Below are positions 17,112 through 26,731 of a stretch of DNA of 51,308 bases, in pieces. Location of the stretch: NCBI GenBank assembly GCA_012035135.1, contig JAAUPI010000005.1:1-51308 (forward strand), in the 5' to 3' direction. Origin of the DNA: Microcoleus sp. CSU_2_2. Lineage in GTDB: Bacteria > Cyanobacteriota > Cyanobacteriia > Cyanobacteriales > Microcoleaceae. Each line of letters begins with the position of its first letter. The first letter of the stretch is position 1. The notes under the pieces are model-generated. The model saw only the letters and a list, made by a program, of their open reading frames with translations. It did not search any database and was not told the DNA's origin. A program made the position numbers and the translations under genes.

Positions 17112-17403
17112 AGATTAGTTCCTAGCTGTTGCGATGGATATATTTTATCATAATTAGTGGCAATCAACAATTACTATACCAAGCCTTATGCACTCCGCCA
17201 AAAAAACATGGTTTTTTAAATAATCTCCGATCTCCAGTGAAGTCTTTGTGTAAAAAATCCGGTTTTTCACCATCCGTGTGACCTTTTAATTCTAAGTTTA
17301 TTAAACATCAAGATTTGTTAAAAATTTGCAATTCGGCACTGACAGAGCGTCAATTTTTATCTACAATCGAGAACAGCTTAACCCTGAAACGGAAGGTAAG
17401 AAA

Positions 17404-18408
17404 ATGTCTGAACTTAGACAAAATCTAATCACCAGAGATTGGGTAATCATCGCTACCGATCGCGCTAAAAGACCGGACCAATTTACCAACCCCAAAAAGT
17501 CGATCGCGCCCTTACCCCAGCACCGCGCCGACTGTCCGTTTTGCGTGGGAAATGAACAAGATGGCACGCTAGAAACATTCCGTTTGGGCGATCGTAGTGG
17601 CTGGAAAGTTAGGGCGATCGGCAACAAATATCCCGCCCTTTACCCGACAGCAGAAAGGATGAGAATATCATCGGGAATTCACCGCACGATGTCGGGAATC
17701 GGTTTTCACGAAGTAATTGTCGAACACCCGCGACACGATTTGACAACAGCTTTGTTGAGCGTTGAAGATATAGCAAACATCCTTTTAGTATACCGCCACC
17801 GCTATTTGGAAATCAGAAAGCATCCGCATATTGAAACAATTATTATCTTCAAAAACCACGGCGAAAGTGCCGGAACTTCCCTGGAACATCCTCACTCACA
17901 GATCGCGGCGACGCCCGTTGTCCCCAACCAATTTCGCAGTCGGATCGATGAAGCAATTCGCTATTTTGACGACACGGGAGAATGTCTGTTTTGCCGGACT
18001 TTGGAAGACGAATTAGCTGCTGCTGAAAGAGTGATTTTTGAGAGCGAACAATTCATAGCTTTTATCCCTTACGCTGCACTTTCCCCGTTTCATATTTGGA
18101 TTTTTCCGCGCCGACATTCATCTTCCTTTGATGATATTACCGATCCGGAAATTTTTGACCTTGCTGATACTTTGAAAACTGTACTCGCTAAGCTTTATTA
18201 TGGATTGAATAATCCCGATTACAACTATACTATTCGTTCTGTGCCAACGGCGGAACAAGCAACCAAATATTTTCACTGGTATATAGCGATTATTCCCAGA
18301 GTTTCTAAACAAGCTGGGTTTGAGTTGGGTAGCGGGATGTTTATTAATACGGCATTGCCCGAAGAAAGTGCGGAGTTTTTGCGATCGATTGTCATTCCTG
18401 CTAGCTAA
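17404..18408 (+). CDS. galT: galactose-1-phosphate uridylyltransferase (HIT superfamily)
   Basis: 334 residues. GalT swaps UMP between UDP-glucose and galactose-1-phosphate in the Leloir pathway. Zinc-site cysteines are seen in CPFCVGNE. The nucleophile motif is HPHSQ at residues 162-166 (context FKNHGESAGTSLEHPHSQ), and the C-terminal half begins CLFCRTLEDEL and includes FHWYIAIIPR. I chose the ATG at 17404 (MSELRQN), preceded by GGAAGG; the frame extends back to 17326 without support. No other galactose gene is nearby. Related phosphorylases share this fold, so activity on ADP-glucose rather than UDP sugars is possible. Confidence 0.88.
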   Translation: MSELRQNLITRDWVIIATDRAKRPDQFTNPKKSIAPLPQHRADCPFCVGNEQDGTLETFRLGDRSGWKVRAIGNKYPALYPTAERMRISSGIHRTMSGIGFHEVIVEHPRHDLTTALLSVEDIANILLVYRHRYLEIRKHPHIETIIIFKNHGESAGTSLEHPHSQIAATPVVPNQFRSRIDEAIRYFDDTGECLFCRTLEDELAAAERVIFESEQFIAFIPYAALSPFHIWIFPRRHSSSFDDITDPEIFDLADTLKTVLAKLYYGLNNPDYNYTIRSVPTAEQATKYFHWYIAIIPRVSKQAGFELGSGMFINTALPEESAEFLRSIVIPAS

Positions 18409-18430
18409 AATGTGCGATCGATCTACTCGT

Positions 18431-18579
18431 TGCCTGGTAACGCAGCTCCAGAGGCTCTGCCTCCAATTCTACTCGTTTTATGAAAGGAAACGAGGCAAAG
18501 CCTCTAGATTCTACTCGTTCCCAGGCTCTGCCTGGTAACGCAGCTCCAGAGGCTCTGCCTCCAATTCTACTCGTTTTAT
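18431..18579. repeat. two 51-bp copies of the GGCTCTGCCT repeat
   Basis: Copies at 18431-18481 and 18529-18579 (TGCCTGGTAACGCAGCTCCA... to ...CTCGTTTTAT) are identical at nearly every position and separated by a related inverted stretch (GAGGCAAAGCCTCTAG). Same family as 2299-2515 and 46069-46107. The repeat fills the gap between galT and the convergent acetamidase gene. Confidence 0.85.
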
Positions 18580-18596
18580 TTGCCGTGTTTCTAATT

Positions 18597-19568
18597 TTAA
18601 CGATCGCTAATTTCAACCTCCGGCAACATACATTTTGGTAACATCCCATGAACACCTTTTTGAGGAGAGTTGACAACCTGCGTAATCCGAAAATTCGCAG
18701 CCAAAGAACACAAAACATAAGCATCTTCTGCACTCAAACCGACAAATCTTTCCAACCAATAAATTGTCTGTTTTAGTGCCAACTCAAAAGCCTCATCTAA
18801 CGTCCTACCAAATCCCATTGTCACAATATCAGTAGGCGTTTCTGCAAAAGGAAATACGATCGACAAATCCTTGCGGAGGATGATTTGAATCCTGCCATTC
18901 ATCGAAGTCTCGATCGCAGTCACATTGATTTCGCCATCTCCCTGTGCCGAATGTCCATCGCCGATCGAGAATAAGCCACCGCGCCTAAAAACAGGTAAAA
19001 ATAATCGGCTTCCCGGTTGCAATTCCCGGTTATCCATATTGCCACCGTAAGGCCCAGGTGGAATAGAAGAACGATTGATTTCTGAAGTAGCAACACCGAG
19101 AATGCCGAAGAATGGATGTAGCGGAATCCGAATCCCACTACCTGCTGGAAATTCCGCAATCTTTTGCTCTAAATCTAAGGGAATAAACCGCAATTTAGGT
19201 TCTGAAAAATCTTGCGGTAAAGCCCCCCATCCGGGACGAATTGCATTGAATCCCACGGGCAAACTTGGGTAAACATCCTCTATTTTGATTTCTAAAACGT
19301 CTCCCGGTTCAGCATTGTTAATATAAATCGGGCCTGTTAGCAAGTGCGGCCCAGGGCCAACTTTACGTTCGATCGGCAAATTGTGACAAATATCTAAAAA
19401 TTCCGGGGTGAGAAATTCCGGTGGCGCCTTGTCAGCAACATAATATCCCGAATAAGTTTCGACATCAATACTATCGCCCGAATCAATGATTAAGGCTGGT
19501 TTAAGATTTGGAGAAAAACCGCCCAAATGTACAGTTTTGCAGTTCGCTTTGAGAAGATGGTGAGTCAT
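18597..19568 (-). CDS. acetamidase/formamidase family amidohydrolase
   Basis: 323 residues matching FmdA/AmdA: TGPIYINNAEPGDVLEIKI, RFIPLDLE, PLHPFFGILGVA, PPGPYGGNMDNRELQPGSRLFLPVF and GGLFSIGDGHSAQGDGEIN (metal- and active-site loops with conserved Asp/His). These enzymes hydrolyse short amides to acid and ammonia; the natural substrate here is unknown. It is full length and starts at an ATG. A 7-bp TTTTAGA tandem array sits immediately upstream of the start codon (19571-19601), so promoter elements must lie further up. Confidence 0.9.
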   Translation of the reverse strand: MTHHLLKANCKTVHLGGFSPNLKPALIIDSGDSIDVETYSGYYVADKAPPEFLTPEFLDICHNLPIERKVGPGPHLLTGPIYINNAEPGDVLEIKIEDVYPSLPVGFNAIRPGWGALPQDFSEPKLRFIPLDLEQKIAEFPAGSGIRIPLHPFFGILGVATSEINRSSIPPGPYGGNMDNRELQPGSRLFLPVFRRGGLFSIGDGHSAQGDGEINVTAIETSMNGRIQIILRKDLSIVFPFAETPTDIVTMGFGRTLDEAFELALKQTIYWLERFVGLSAEDAYVLCSLAANFRITQVVNSPQKGVHGMLPKCMLPEVEISDR

Positions 19569-19897
19569 GGAATTTTAGATTTTAGATTTTAGATTTTAGA
19601 TTGAAGAAATGAATTTGGGGGCTGGTGGACAAATTGCTCGATCGGATCTATTTGAGATTGAAAATAGGAGATTATGTTAATACTGATTCTCACCACTCAT
19701 ACAACGGTGCTTTCGCGGCGGGTAAAAAGCGCAGATTTGTGCCGCCTGCCTATCGTGAAGATTACAGTGCAAGTGGAGATCCGATCCTTGGAAAAATTTA
19801 ACGTAGCCTTGTTTTCATCCTACTCGAATTCCATAAAGATCCAAAATCAGCATCTTTGATATAATCTTACATCAAGAAGCCAAACTCAAACCAACTT
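19569..19897. other. intergenic with 7-bp tandem array and an unconfirmed short frame
   Basis: 19571-19601 is four to five copies of ATTTTAG. From GTG 19625 to TAA 19801 (+) runs a 58-codon frame whose C-terminal half, TDSHHSYNGAFAAGKKRRF then VPPAYREDYSASGDPILG, has protein-like composition; GGGGG lies just upstream. I do not recognise it, and it may be the tail of a deleted gene. Nothing else seen. Confidence 0.35.
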
Positions 19898-20536
19898 ATG
19901 CCACAAACAGTCTGGATCGCACGACACGGAAACCGCATCGACTTCGTAAACCCCGACTGGTTTATCACCGCAGAACACCGCTACGATCCCCACCTTTCCG
20001 AAGACGGTCATATTCAAGCCAAGCAACTCGCCAATCGCCTCAAAAAAGAAAAAATTTCTCACATTTTCTCCTCTCCTTTCCTGCGAACCGTGCAAACGGC
20101 AAACTATGCAGCAGAAGCCCTGGATTTGCTACTTAAATTAGAGTGGGGACTGTGCGAATGGCTAAATCCTGACTGGATGACGGAAATGCCAGAAACCTTG
20201 TCCGTCAAAGCTTTATGTCAGCGTTTTCCCCGCATCGATCCTGCTTACAAAAGCGACGTTACTAACTATCCCGAAACAGCCGAATCTTGTCTCAAAAGAA
20301 CCGGGAAAACTGCTAAACGCCTCGCTCTTGAGTTTCCTGACGATATACTGTTAGTAGGTCATGGTGCGTCGGTTTTAGGAACTGCGATCGGACTGGCTGG
20401 TGGTGCCGAAACCGAAATAAATGCTTCCTTGTGCTGTTTGGTGAAAGTGGTACGGCAAGATGTAAAATGGTCGATCGAGCTTAATGGCGATACTTCCCAC
20501 CTCACCGACCCTGAAGCCACTATTCGGTTTAATTAG
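19898..20536 (+). CDS. histidine phosphatase family protein
   Basis: 212 residues. The catalytic phospho-His motif is WIARHGNRID at residues 5-14; the second Arg is in FSSPFLRTVQTA, and the second catalytic His in ILLVGHGASVLGTAIGLAGG. This arrangement matches phosphoglycerate-mutase-like phosphatases of the eukaryotic UBASH3/Sts type (long RHGxRxD start), rather than cobalamin CobC. The substrate is unknown. The ATG at 19898 fits the conserved start. It precedes yebC by 84 bases on the same strand, so co-transcription is possible. Confidence 0.88.
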   Translation: MPQTVWIARHGNRIDFVNPDWFITAEHRYDPHLSEDGHIQAKQLANRLKKEKISHIFSSPFLRTVQTANYAAEALDLLLKLEWGLCEWLNPDWMTEMPETLSVKALCQRFPRIDPAYKSDVTNYPETAESCLKRTGKTAKRLALEFPDDILLVGHGASVLGTAIGLAGGAETEINASLCCLVKVVRQDVKWSIELNGDTSHLTDPEATIRFN

Positions 20537-20620
20537 CATAGGACTTGCACAGAAGTATCGTGAAATCTGAGGCCCTGGTGATTGCTTCGGGAACTCGCAA
20601 TGATATCAATAGGTTTAAGT

Positions 20621-21514
20621 ATGGCAGGACACAGTAAGTGGGCGAATATTAAACGCCAAAAAGCTAGAGTTGATGCCGTTAAAGGCAAAATTTTTGCTAG
20701 AATATCTCGCGAAATTATTGTTGCAGCCCGCAGCGGAATTCCCGATCCGGCTGGCAATTTTCAACTACGCACGGCAATTGAAAAAGCGAAAGCGGCCAGT
20801 ATTCCCAATGAAAACATAGAAAGGGCGATCGCCAAAGGTGCTGGCTTGTCGGGGGCGAATTCAGAATTAGAAGCTATTCGCTACGAAGGTTACGGCATTG
20901 GCGGGGTTGCTATTCTGATTGAAGCGCTGACAGACAACCGCAACCGCACGGCTGCTGACTTGCGAGAAGCTTTTACTAAAAATAGTGGCAACTTGGGCGA
21001 AACAGGCTGTGTCGGCTGGATGTTCGACCAAAAAGGGGTTTGTACTTTACGAGGTTCGATTGATGAGGAACAATTGTTTGAAGCGTCGCTGGAAGCAGAA
21101 GCTGAATCTTACGATTTGATATCAATTGATGAAGATACCGAAGGTGCGGAGGTATTTACAACTGTTGCGAATTTGGAAAATTTGGCTGGTGTTTTGAAGC
21201 AGAAAGGTTTTGCAGTTTTGCAGTCGGAAACTCGCTGGATTCCCAGCAGTACAGTAGAAATTGACACTCCTGAAAAAGCTTGCTCGCTCCTCAAATTAAT
21301 GGACGCACTGGAAGATTTAGATGACGTGCAAAGCGTGACGGCTAATTTTGAAATGTCAGAGGAATTAATGGGAATTAAACAAATTTCAAGCCCAAACACA
21401 GCCCAAACTAGCTTTATAAGCAAAGAAGCAGTTCCCAAAAACAAGCTTCTATTTCCTCCCACGTTGGATAATTGCCGTAGCAAAGATTTGGGCACTGCTG
21501 CTGGTATTCCCTAG
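20621..21514 (+). CDS. yebC: YebC/PmpR family protein with extended C-terminus
   Basis: Start at ATG 20621: [20 protein letters not shown] is the invariant YebC N-terminus (TACO1/YebC, a translational helper at difficult codons, formerly called a transcriptional regulator). Core motifs [52 protein letters not shown] and FGKNSG-like [18 protein letters not shown] are all present. The core normally ends near [16 protein letters not shown]; here about 45 further residues follow with no recognisable similarity. If one G were missing in the GGG run at 21370-21372, a TAA would follow almost at once, so the tail may be an artefact or a genuine stop-loss extension. Confidence 0.93.
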   Translation: MAGHSKWANIKRQKARVDAVKGKIFARISREIIVAARSGIPDPAGNFQLRTAIEKAKAASIPNENIERAIAKGAGLSGANSELEAIRYEGYGIGGVAILIEALTDNRNRTAADLREAFTKNSGNLGETGCVGWMFDQKGVCTLRGSIDEEQLFEASLEAEAESYDLISIDEDTEGAEVFTTVANLENLAGVLKQKGFAVLQSETRWIPSSTVEIDTPEKACSLLKLMDALEDLDDVQSVTANFEMSEELMGIKQISSPNTAQTSFISKEAVPKNKLLFPPTLDNCRSKDLGTAAGIP

Positions 21515-21563
21515 CGATGGCTTGGCGCAATTCTCCATTAAACGATAACTCTTCAAATTCTTC

Positions 21564-21613
21564 AGTCGGTTTTTAACCGACTTTCGCTATGAGACAGGGG
21601 TTTTCAACCCCTG
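21564..21613. repeat. two adjacent hairpins downstream of yebC
   Basis: AGTCGGTTTTTAACCGACT (21564-21582) and CAGGGGTTTTCAACCCCTG (21595-21613) are perfect short hairpins, a common cyanobacterial intergenic pair. They may end the yebC transcript. In the rest of the 21515-21848 gap I see only AT-rich DNA. Confidence 0.6.
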
Positions 21614-21848
21614 GCGGACTTCTGGAGAGCCGTTTCTTCTACGCACTCATCGAAAAAATTAGTATTAATCTATACCTAGAAACCGAACCCATGGGATTCT
21701 ACTGAAAAAAACTTGAGAAAGTTCCCAAATTCCTGTAAAATTGCGATAAATAGCCAAATAGTTGCGATCAAAAACGCTTAAAAGCAAACAAGATCGTATA
21801 TAAAAAACAAGAAAAGTGTCAATTTGACAAAAATTGAGGTGAAACCCC

Positions 21849-23068
21849 TTGCAAAAATTAGCCAGTATAGAAAAACCGATCGCTCGTGGGGAAGAATCCA
21901 CAGAACTTAATCCCCAAGACCCTCAAACCTGGTACGAACGAGGCAACGCCCTAGAAGTAATGGGACGGTTACAAGCTGCGATCGAATCTTGGGAAAAGGC
22001 GATCGAACTCGAACCAAAATTTCACGAAGCCTGGTACAACAAAGGCGTAGCCCTCAAAAAATTAGGACAGCTACCTGAAGCGATCGCAGCATACAACAAA
22101 TCCCTAAAAATCAAACAGGACAATCCAGAAGGATGGTACAACCGCGCCAATGTCATGCGGAAATTAAACAGGCTCTCAGAAGCGATCGCTCCTACGAAAA
22201 AGCGATCGAATTTAAGCCAGACTACCACGAAGCCTGGACAAACCGTGGCAACACCCTAGCGAACTTGGAACGCTTCGGCGAAGCCATAGACTCCTACGAC
22301 AAAGCCATCGGTATCAAAGCAGACTACAGCGAGGCTTGGTATAACAAAGCATTTGCCCTGCGAAAGTCCGGGCAAAATACAGCAGCGATCGCAGCTTACG
22401 ACAAAGCACTCGAACACAAACCAGATATGCACCAAGCCTGGTACAACCGCGGCGTAGCCCTAGCAGATGAAAAACTCTACCCAGAAGCCATCGCTTCCTA
22501 CGACAAAACCCTCCAACTGCGGCAAAATGCCTCAGAAGTCTGGAACAAACGCGGTACGGCCCAAGCCCAAATAGGACAATTTGAAGCAGCGATAGACTCT
22601 TGGGACAAAGCCCTGGCGATCGAACCAAACGACAGCGAAACCTGGTACAATCGCGGCCTCGGCCTCGCCAACTTAAAACGCTTCTATGAGGCAATTACCT
22701 CTTGGGACAAAACGGTAGAATTGCAGCCAGACAACATCGAAGCCTGGTACAACCGCGCCGTAGCCCTCAAAAAAATCAAACGATTTGCCGAAGCGATAGA
22801 CTCTTTCGATCGCATCATCGCACTCGAACCCAACGATCCAAACCTGTACTATCAAAAAGCTGGCGCATATGCCCTAGAAGCACAAGCAGCCTCTGGAAAC
22901 AACTGCCCGGAATCTTTAGAAACCAATACCAGCAACGCGATCGAAAATCTGGAACGGGCGATCGAACTCAATCCGAAAAAATACCTAAAAATGTGCCAAA
23001 ATGACTCTAAATTGCATACACTACGAGAAGACGTGCGGTTTTTGGCTTTATTTCAGGGTAAGCAATGA
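21849..23068 (+). CDS. tetratricopeptide-repeat protein, frameshifted near 22190
   Basis: Two overlapping frames (21849-22259 and 22133-23068) encode one TPR protein of about 406 residues. At 22181-22200 the DNA reads GAAGCGATCGCTCCTACGAA; one added T would restore GAA-GCG-ATC-GCT-TCC-TAC-GAA (EAIASYE), the exact TPR consensus used by its sister repeats. At least nine 34-residue repeats follow the pattern AWYNRGVALxxLxRxxEAIxSYDKALxxxPD. The start is TTG 21849 with GAGGTG upstream. TPR arrays mediate protein-protein contacts; the partner is unknown. The repeats are so uniform that slippage during replication or sequencing is easy. It is followed by an M32 peptidase 66 bases downstream, in the same direction. 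Confidence 0.85.
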
Positions 23069-23134
23069 TTGATTGATTATGATGGATGCCGCACTGCAAT
23101 AGTTGTAGGCCAAACAGCACCCCAACCCCCAATC

Positions 23135-24658
23135 ATGCAAACCCTAGACAAAACTCAAGTCAAATTCGCTGAACTAGCAGCTCGTCTCAATGAAATTACG
23201 GACATCGAATCCGCTTCATCCCTGCTGCACTGGGATCAAGCAACCTATATGCCCGCCAAGGGTGCAAGTGCCAGAGGCCGCCAACTTGCCACCCTTAAAC
23301 AAATATCCCACGAAAAATTTACAGATCCCACAATAGGCAAACTCTTAGAAGATTTGCGTTCCTACGAACAAAGTCTTCCCTACGACTCCAACACAGCTAG
23401 CCTGATTCGGATCGCCCGCAGGGACTACAATCGCGCCGCCAGAGTCCCAGCAGCCTTTATGGCAAAACTCTGCCGCCACCAAGCCGACTGCTACGAAGCT
23501 TGGGCCTGTGCCAAAGCAGCTAACAACTTTTCAGCCGTCGAGCCGTATCTCGAAAAAACCCTAGAATTAAGCAGGCAATACGCCGACTTTTTCCCCGGAT
23601 ACGAACACATTGCCGATCCTCTAATCGATCGTAGCGACTACGGCATGAAAGTATCGATTCTGCGACCGCTGTTTGCCGAACTGCGTCAAGAGTTAGTACC
23701 CATCGTCCAAGCCATCGCCTCCCAACCCCTAGCCGACGACTTCTGCTTGCACCAACATTTCCCAGAAGCCCAGCAACTAGAATTCACTCGCACAGTCATA
23801 GAACGCATGGGTTACGACTTCCAGCGGGGACGGCAAGACACCACCCTACACCCGTTCATGACCAACTTCTCTATAGACGATGTGCGGATCACTACCCGCG
23901 TCTACGAAGAGCACTTAGATCAAGCACTGTTCAGCAGCATCCACGAAGCCGGACACGCCCTCTACGAACTCGGAAATTCCCCCGAATTTGAAGGCACTCT
24001 CCTTGCAGGTGGCATTTCCTCCGGCGTTCACGAAAGCCAGTCGCGACTTTGGGAAAATTTAGTTGGGCGCAGCCGAGGCTTTTGGGAATGTTTTTACCCG
24101 CAACTGCAAGGCGTTTTTTTGCGCCAGTTGGGACACGTAACCACTGACCAATTTTACAAAGCAATTAATAAAGTTGCCCGATCGCTCGTTCGCACCGACG
24201 CCGACGAAGTAACCTATAACCTCCATGTCGCCATCCGCTTCGACCTAGAATTGGCAATGGTAGAGGGAAAATTAGCAGTGCGGGATCTCCCGGAAGCCTG
24301 GAACGAACGCTACAAAAACGACCTCGGCATTGTCCCCGCTAACGATAGCGAAGGCGCAATGCAGGACGTTCACTGGTATGTTGGGACGATCGGCGGAATG
24401 TTCCAAGGCTACACCCTCGGCAACTTAATGAGCGCCCAGTTTTACGAAACAGCAGTCAAAAACCATCCCGAAATTCCCGTAGAAATAGAACACGGAAACT
24501 TTACCATACTGCACGATTGGCTAAAACAAAATATCTATCAGCATGGCCGCAAATACACTGCTGTAGAATTGGTCGATCGAGTAACTGGTTCTCCTTTAAC
24601 GATCGAACCGTTTGTCCGCTACATTCGCCACAAATACGGTGAGTTTTATGTCATCTAA
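23135..24658 (+). CDS. M32 family carboxypeptidase
   Basis: 507 residues of the Taq/Pfu metallocarboxypeptidase family, which remove C-terminal residues broadly except after Pro. Zinc motif HEAGH at residues 270-274 (SSIHEAGHALYELG), the family signature HPFMTNFSIDDVRITTRV, GVHESQSRLWENLVGRS with the third Glu ligand, and GCMQD-like SEGAMQDVHWYVGTIGGMFQGYTLGN. I start at the ATG 23135 (MQTLDKTQ), which begins the conserved helical N-terminus; the frame is open back to 23069, immediately after the TPR gene. Cytosolic, no signal peptide. Confidence 0.93.
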   Translation: MQTLDKTQVKFAELAARLNEITDIESASSLLHWDQATYMPAKGASARGRQLATLKQISHEKFTDPTIGKLLEDLRSYEQSLPYDSNTASLIRIARRDYNRAARVPAAFMAKLCRHQADCYEAWACAKAANNFSAVEPYLEKTLELSRQYADFFPGYEHIADPLIDRSDYGMKVSILRPLFAELRQELVPIVQAIASQPLADDFCLHQHFPEAQQLEFTRTVIERMGYDFQRGRQDTTLHPFMTNFSIDDVRITTRVYEEHLDQALFSSIHEAGHALYELGNSPEFEGTLLAGGISSGVHESQSRLWENLVGRSRGFWECFYPQLQGVFLRQLGHVTTDQFYKAINKVARSLVRTDADEVTYNLHVAIRFDLELAMVEGKLAVRDLPEAWNERYKNDLGIVPANDSEGAMQDVHWYVGTIGGMFQGYTLGNLMSAQFYETAVKNHPEIPVEIEHGNFTILHDWLKQNIYQHGRKYTAVELVDRVTGSPLTIEPFVRYIRHKYGEFYVI

Positions 24659-24795
24659 ACCTGATGTTAACCGCTTGTGAACTACCCCACCCTGCTCAAA
24701 AATCTAGGTAAACCTAGCAAACTCAGCGGTGTAAGTTCAAAATGCTCTTTCCTCGTGCTTACGCTTCCTCAGTCAGAGGGGTGACTAGGAAACTA

Positions 24796-24829
24796 CCCGC
24801 ACTATAACGTCAGCTTAGTGTGGGCTTTT
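24796..24829. terminator. CCCGCACTA hairpin plus T-run between convergent genes
   Basis: CCCGCACTA (24796-24804) pairs with TAGTGTGGG (24815-24823, one G-U pair) and is followed by CTTTTAG. It lies between the M32 peptidase (+) and the Hsp70-like gene (-) and would suit the + strand. The conserved look of the sequence suggests it may also be the end of an IS200/IS605-type element, which I could not confirm. Confidence 0.5.
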
Positions 24830-26417
24830 AGCTTAACTGTACGACTGACCGATCCTCTAACAAAGTTTGATTTGTCAGCAAATCTTCCACTGTAATACGC
24901 AAAAAGCGCTGTTCGTCAACCCGGAAGAAGATTTTAATTCGATCGCTGCCGGGATACCCTGGCGGCGCCAATTGGGCGATGCTGCGAGCTCCATCTTTAT
25001 CATTTAGCGGCTGCACCGATGTTCGATCGGCGAGTTGCTTAGTAATCAATCTGTCGCCGTCAAAATATATTTCAGTCCCCCCAGTTTCTGCTCCCAATTC
25101 GCCGATAATTAATTCTATACTCGGCTGATTTTCCACAGACGCGCCCAATACTAATTCTACTGGTTCGCTCATCGGATAAGACTGACCGGATTTGATTAAA
25201 TTGTGCCAACTGTGGCAATTTTCGCGGCGGTTCCAGTAACGGATGCCGTAACTGTGATATAAAAAATCTTTGATTTCTATGCCTTGACTGAGTTGCAGAG
25301 CACCTTGGGCAATGGCTTCAAAAGGTTTGTTGCACTTAATCTTTGCCGTGTCGAAATATTGCTCGATCCAACGCTGCACGGCGGGAATTTGGACGGTGCC
25401 ACCAACTAGCAAAACGGCATCGATGTCGCCAATTTCTAAGCCTTGGCGCCGCGCTTGCTGCAATACTCGATCCATGCACTCATCGAGGTTGTCAAAAAAA
25501 TGATGTTCGGCGAGGATCGATTCAAATTGATCGCGCTCTAATTCTAATTCGTAACTCTCAAAGTTTTCATCGTCAAAATAAACCTCCGTTGCCTTTTCTT
25601 GCAAAGACAACTGAATTTTTAAGCGTTCGGCTAACCGAGTTGTTATCGGAGATTTTGTCAAGCCTTTTGTTTTGATAAAATAGTCTACCAGCCAATTATC
25701 AATATCCGAACCGCCTAAATTTTGTCCGGCTTTAGCTAAAACACGGGCAACTTTTGCCTTTTGTCCCGAACTTTCAGCCAGCAATTTTTCGCCCCATTTT
25801 AGAACCAAACCTAGAGGCTTTTTGCCAGATTTATTGTCAAGTCGCACCAAAGAAAGATCGAGAGTTCCGCCGCCAAAATCAATTACTAAAAGATTTTCGC
25901 GATCGGCCAAACCGTAACCCAAAGCCGCCGCCGTGGGTTCATCCAACATCCGCACCTCTTCTACTTGCAAAGATTGAGACACTTGACCCAGCCAATTTCG
26001 ATAAGCTTCAAAACTATCTACTGGAACGGTAAAAACCAAAGAATCTACAGGTAAGGGCAGTTCGCGAATTGAGCCGACAATTTGCTCTAAAAACCATTGT
26101 CCTACTCGCTCAAAAGTAATAACTCGCCCGTCAATTTCTGGCAAAAAACCCCGAACGGAAGTGCCAATCCCTCGCTTAAAATTGCGAAAAAACCGAGAAT
26201 CTGTACTCAAGTCAAGGCCTTTGTCTCGGACTTGTTGACCGAGTATTACTTGACTTTGATTAGCATTTTCAACGTAGAGTAAACTGGGAATTAGGGGCGG
26301 ATTTTGAGCGGAGATTGCCGAGAGTCCCGGCAATTTCAAAGTTTCGGGCCGCTGGAGGGCTTGATTCCAGCGAGCGACGACGGTGTTGCTAGTTCCAAAA
26401 TCAATGGCGATCGTCAT
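24828..26417 (-). CDS. Hsp70-family (DnaK-like) protein with short C-terminus
   Basis: 529 residues. The actin-like ATPase fold is clear: phosphate-1 MTIAIDFGTSNTVVARW at the start, the hinge DEPTAAALGYGL, phosphate-2 LLVIDFGGGTLDLSLV, and the adenosine loop AVLLVGGTVQIPAVQRWIEQYF. The substrate-binding portion (about 390-529) is much shorter than in DnaK and lacks a lid, so this is a specialised Hsp70, as often found in cyanobacteria, rather than the housekeeping chaperone. No DnaJ or GrpE gene is adjacent. It is divergently transcribed from the DUF4079 gene across a 314-bp gap. Confidence 0.9.
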   Translation of the reverse strand: MTIAIDFGTSNTVVARWNQALQRPETLKLPGLSAISAQNPPLIPSLLYVENANQSQVILGQQVRDKGLDLSTDSRFFRNFKRGIGTSVRGFLPEIDGRVITFERVGQWFLEQIVGSIRELPLPVDSLVFTVPVDSFEAYRNWLGQVSQSLQVEEVRMLDEPTAAALGYGLADRENLLVIDFGGGTLDLSLVRLDNKSGKKPLGLVLKWGEKLLAESSGQKAKVARVLAKAGQNLGGSDIDNWLVDYFIKTKGLTKSPITTRLAERLKIQLSLQEKATEVYFDDENFESYELELERDQFESILAEHHFFDNLDECMDRVLQQARRQGLEIGDIDAVLLVGGTVQIPAVQRWIEQYFDTAKIKCNKPFEAIAQGALQLSQGIEIKDFLYHSYGIRYWNRRENCHSWHNLIKSGQSYPMSEPVELVLGASVENQPSIELIIGELGAETGGTEIYFDGDRLITKQLADRTSVQPLNDKDGARSIAQLAPPGYPGSDRIKIFFRVDEQRFLRITVEDLLTNQTLLEDRSVVQLS

Positions 26418-26598
26418 GAGCGCTAAAATACACAGCTACTAGAGATTAAATTATATTATGGTATTTAAAGCAGAAAATGCAAAAATAATATTATGACTCA
26501 ATTCACTTCCTTTGAAACCGAGAACAAAGAGCCTGTACGGGGAATTACAGCAATACTATAAGATATTATATGGGTAAACCTAGCCCAAATCGAAGAAA

Positions 26599-26629
26599 AC
26601 TCCCTTGATTGACTGCAAAAGGGAGTTGA
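26599..26629. promoter_or_regulatory. hairpin upstream of DUF4079 gene
   Basis: AACTCCCTT (26599-26607) pairs with AAGGGAGTT (26621-26629) around a short loop. It lies about 100 bases upstream of the DUF4079 start in the 26418-26731 gap and could be a leader hairpin. A 22-codon frame at 26493-26561 was considered and rejected; nothing else seen. Confidence 0.4.
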
Positions 26630-26731
26630 TTATGGCGATCGCCTTTTTGTCAAGATTATTTATTTTTATGTTAAGTCCAGGTAAAATAGGAAAGAAACCT
26701 GTTTTCGCCATCCCTAATTACTATATAATTA

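Noticed and set aside
26493-26561. 22-codon frame with an ATG in the gap before the DUF4079 gene
   Set aside because: Too short, no ribosome-binding site and no recognisable family; chance is likely in an AT-rich gap.
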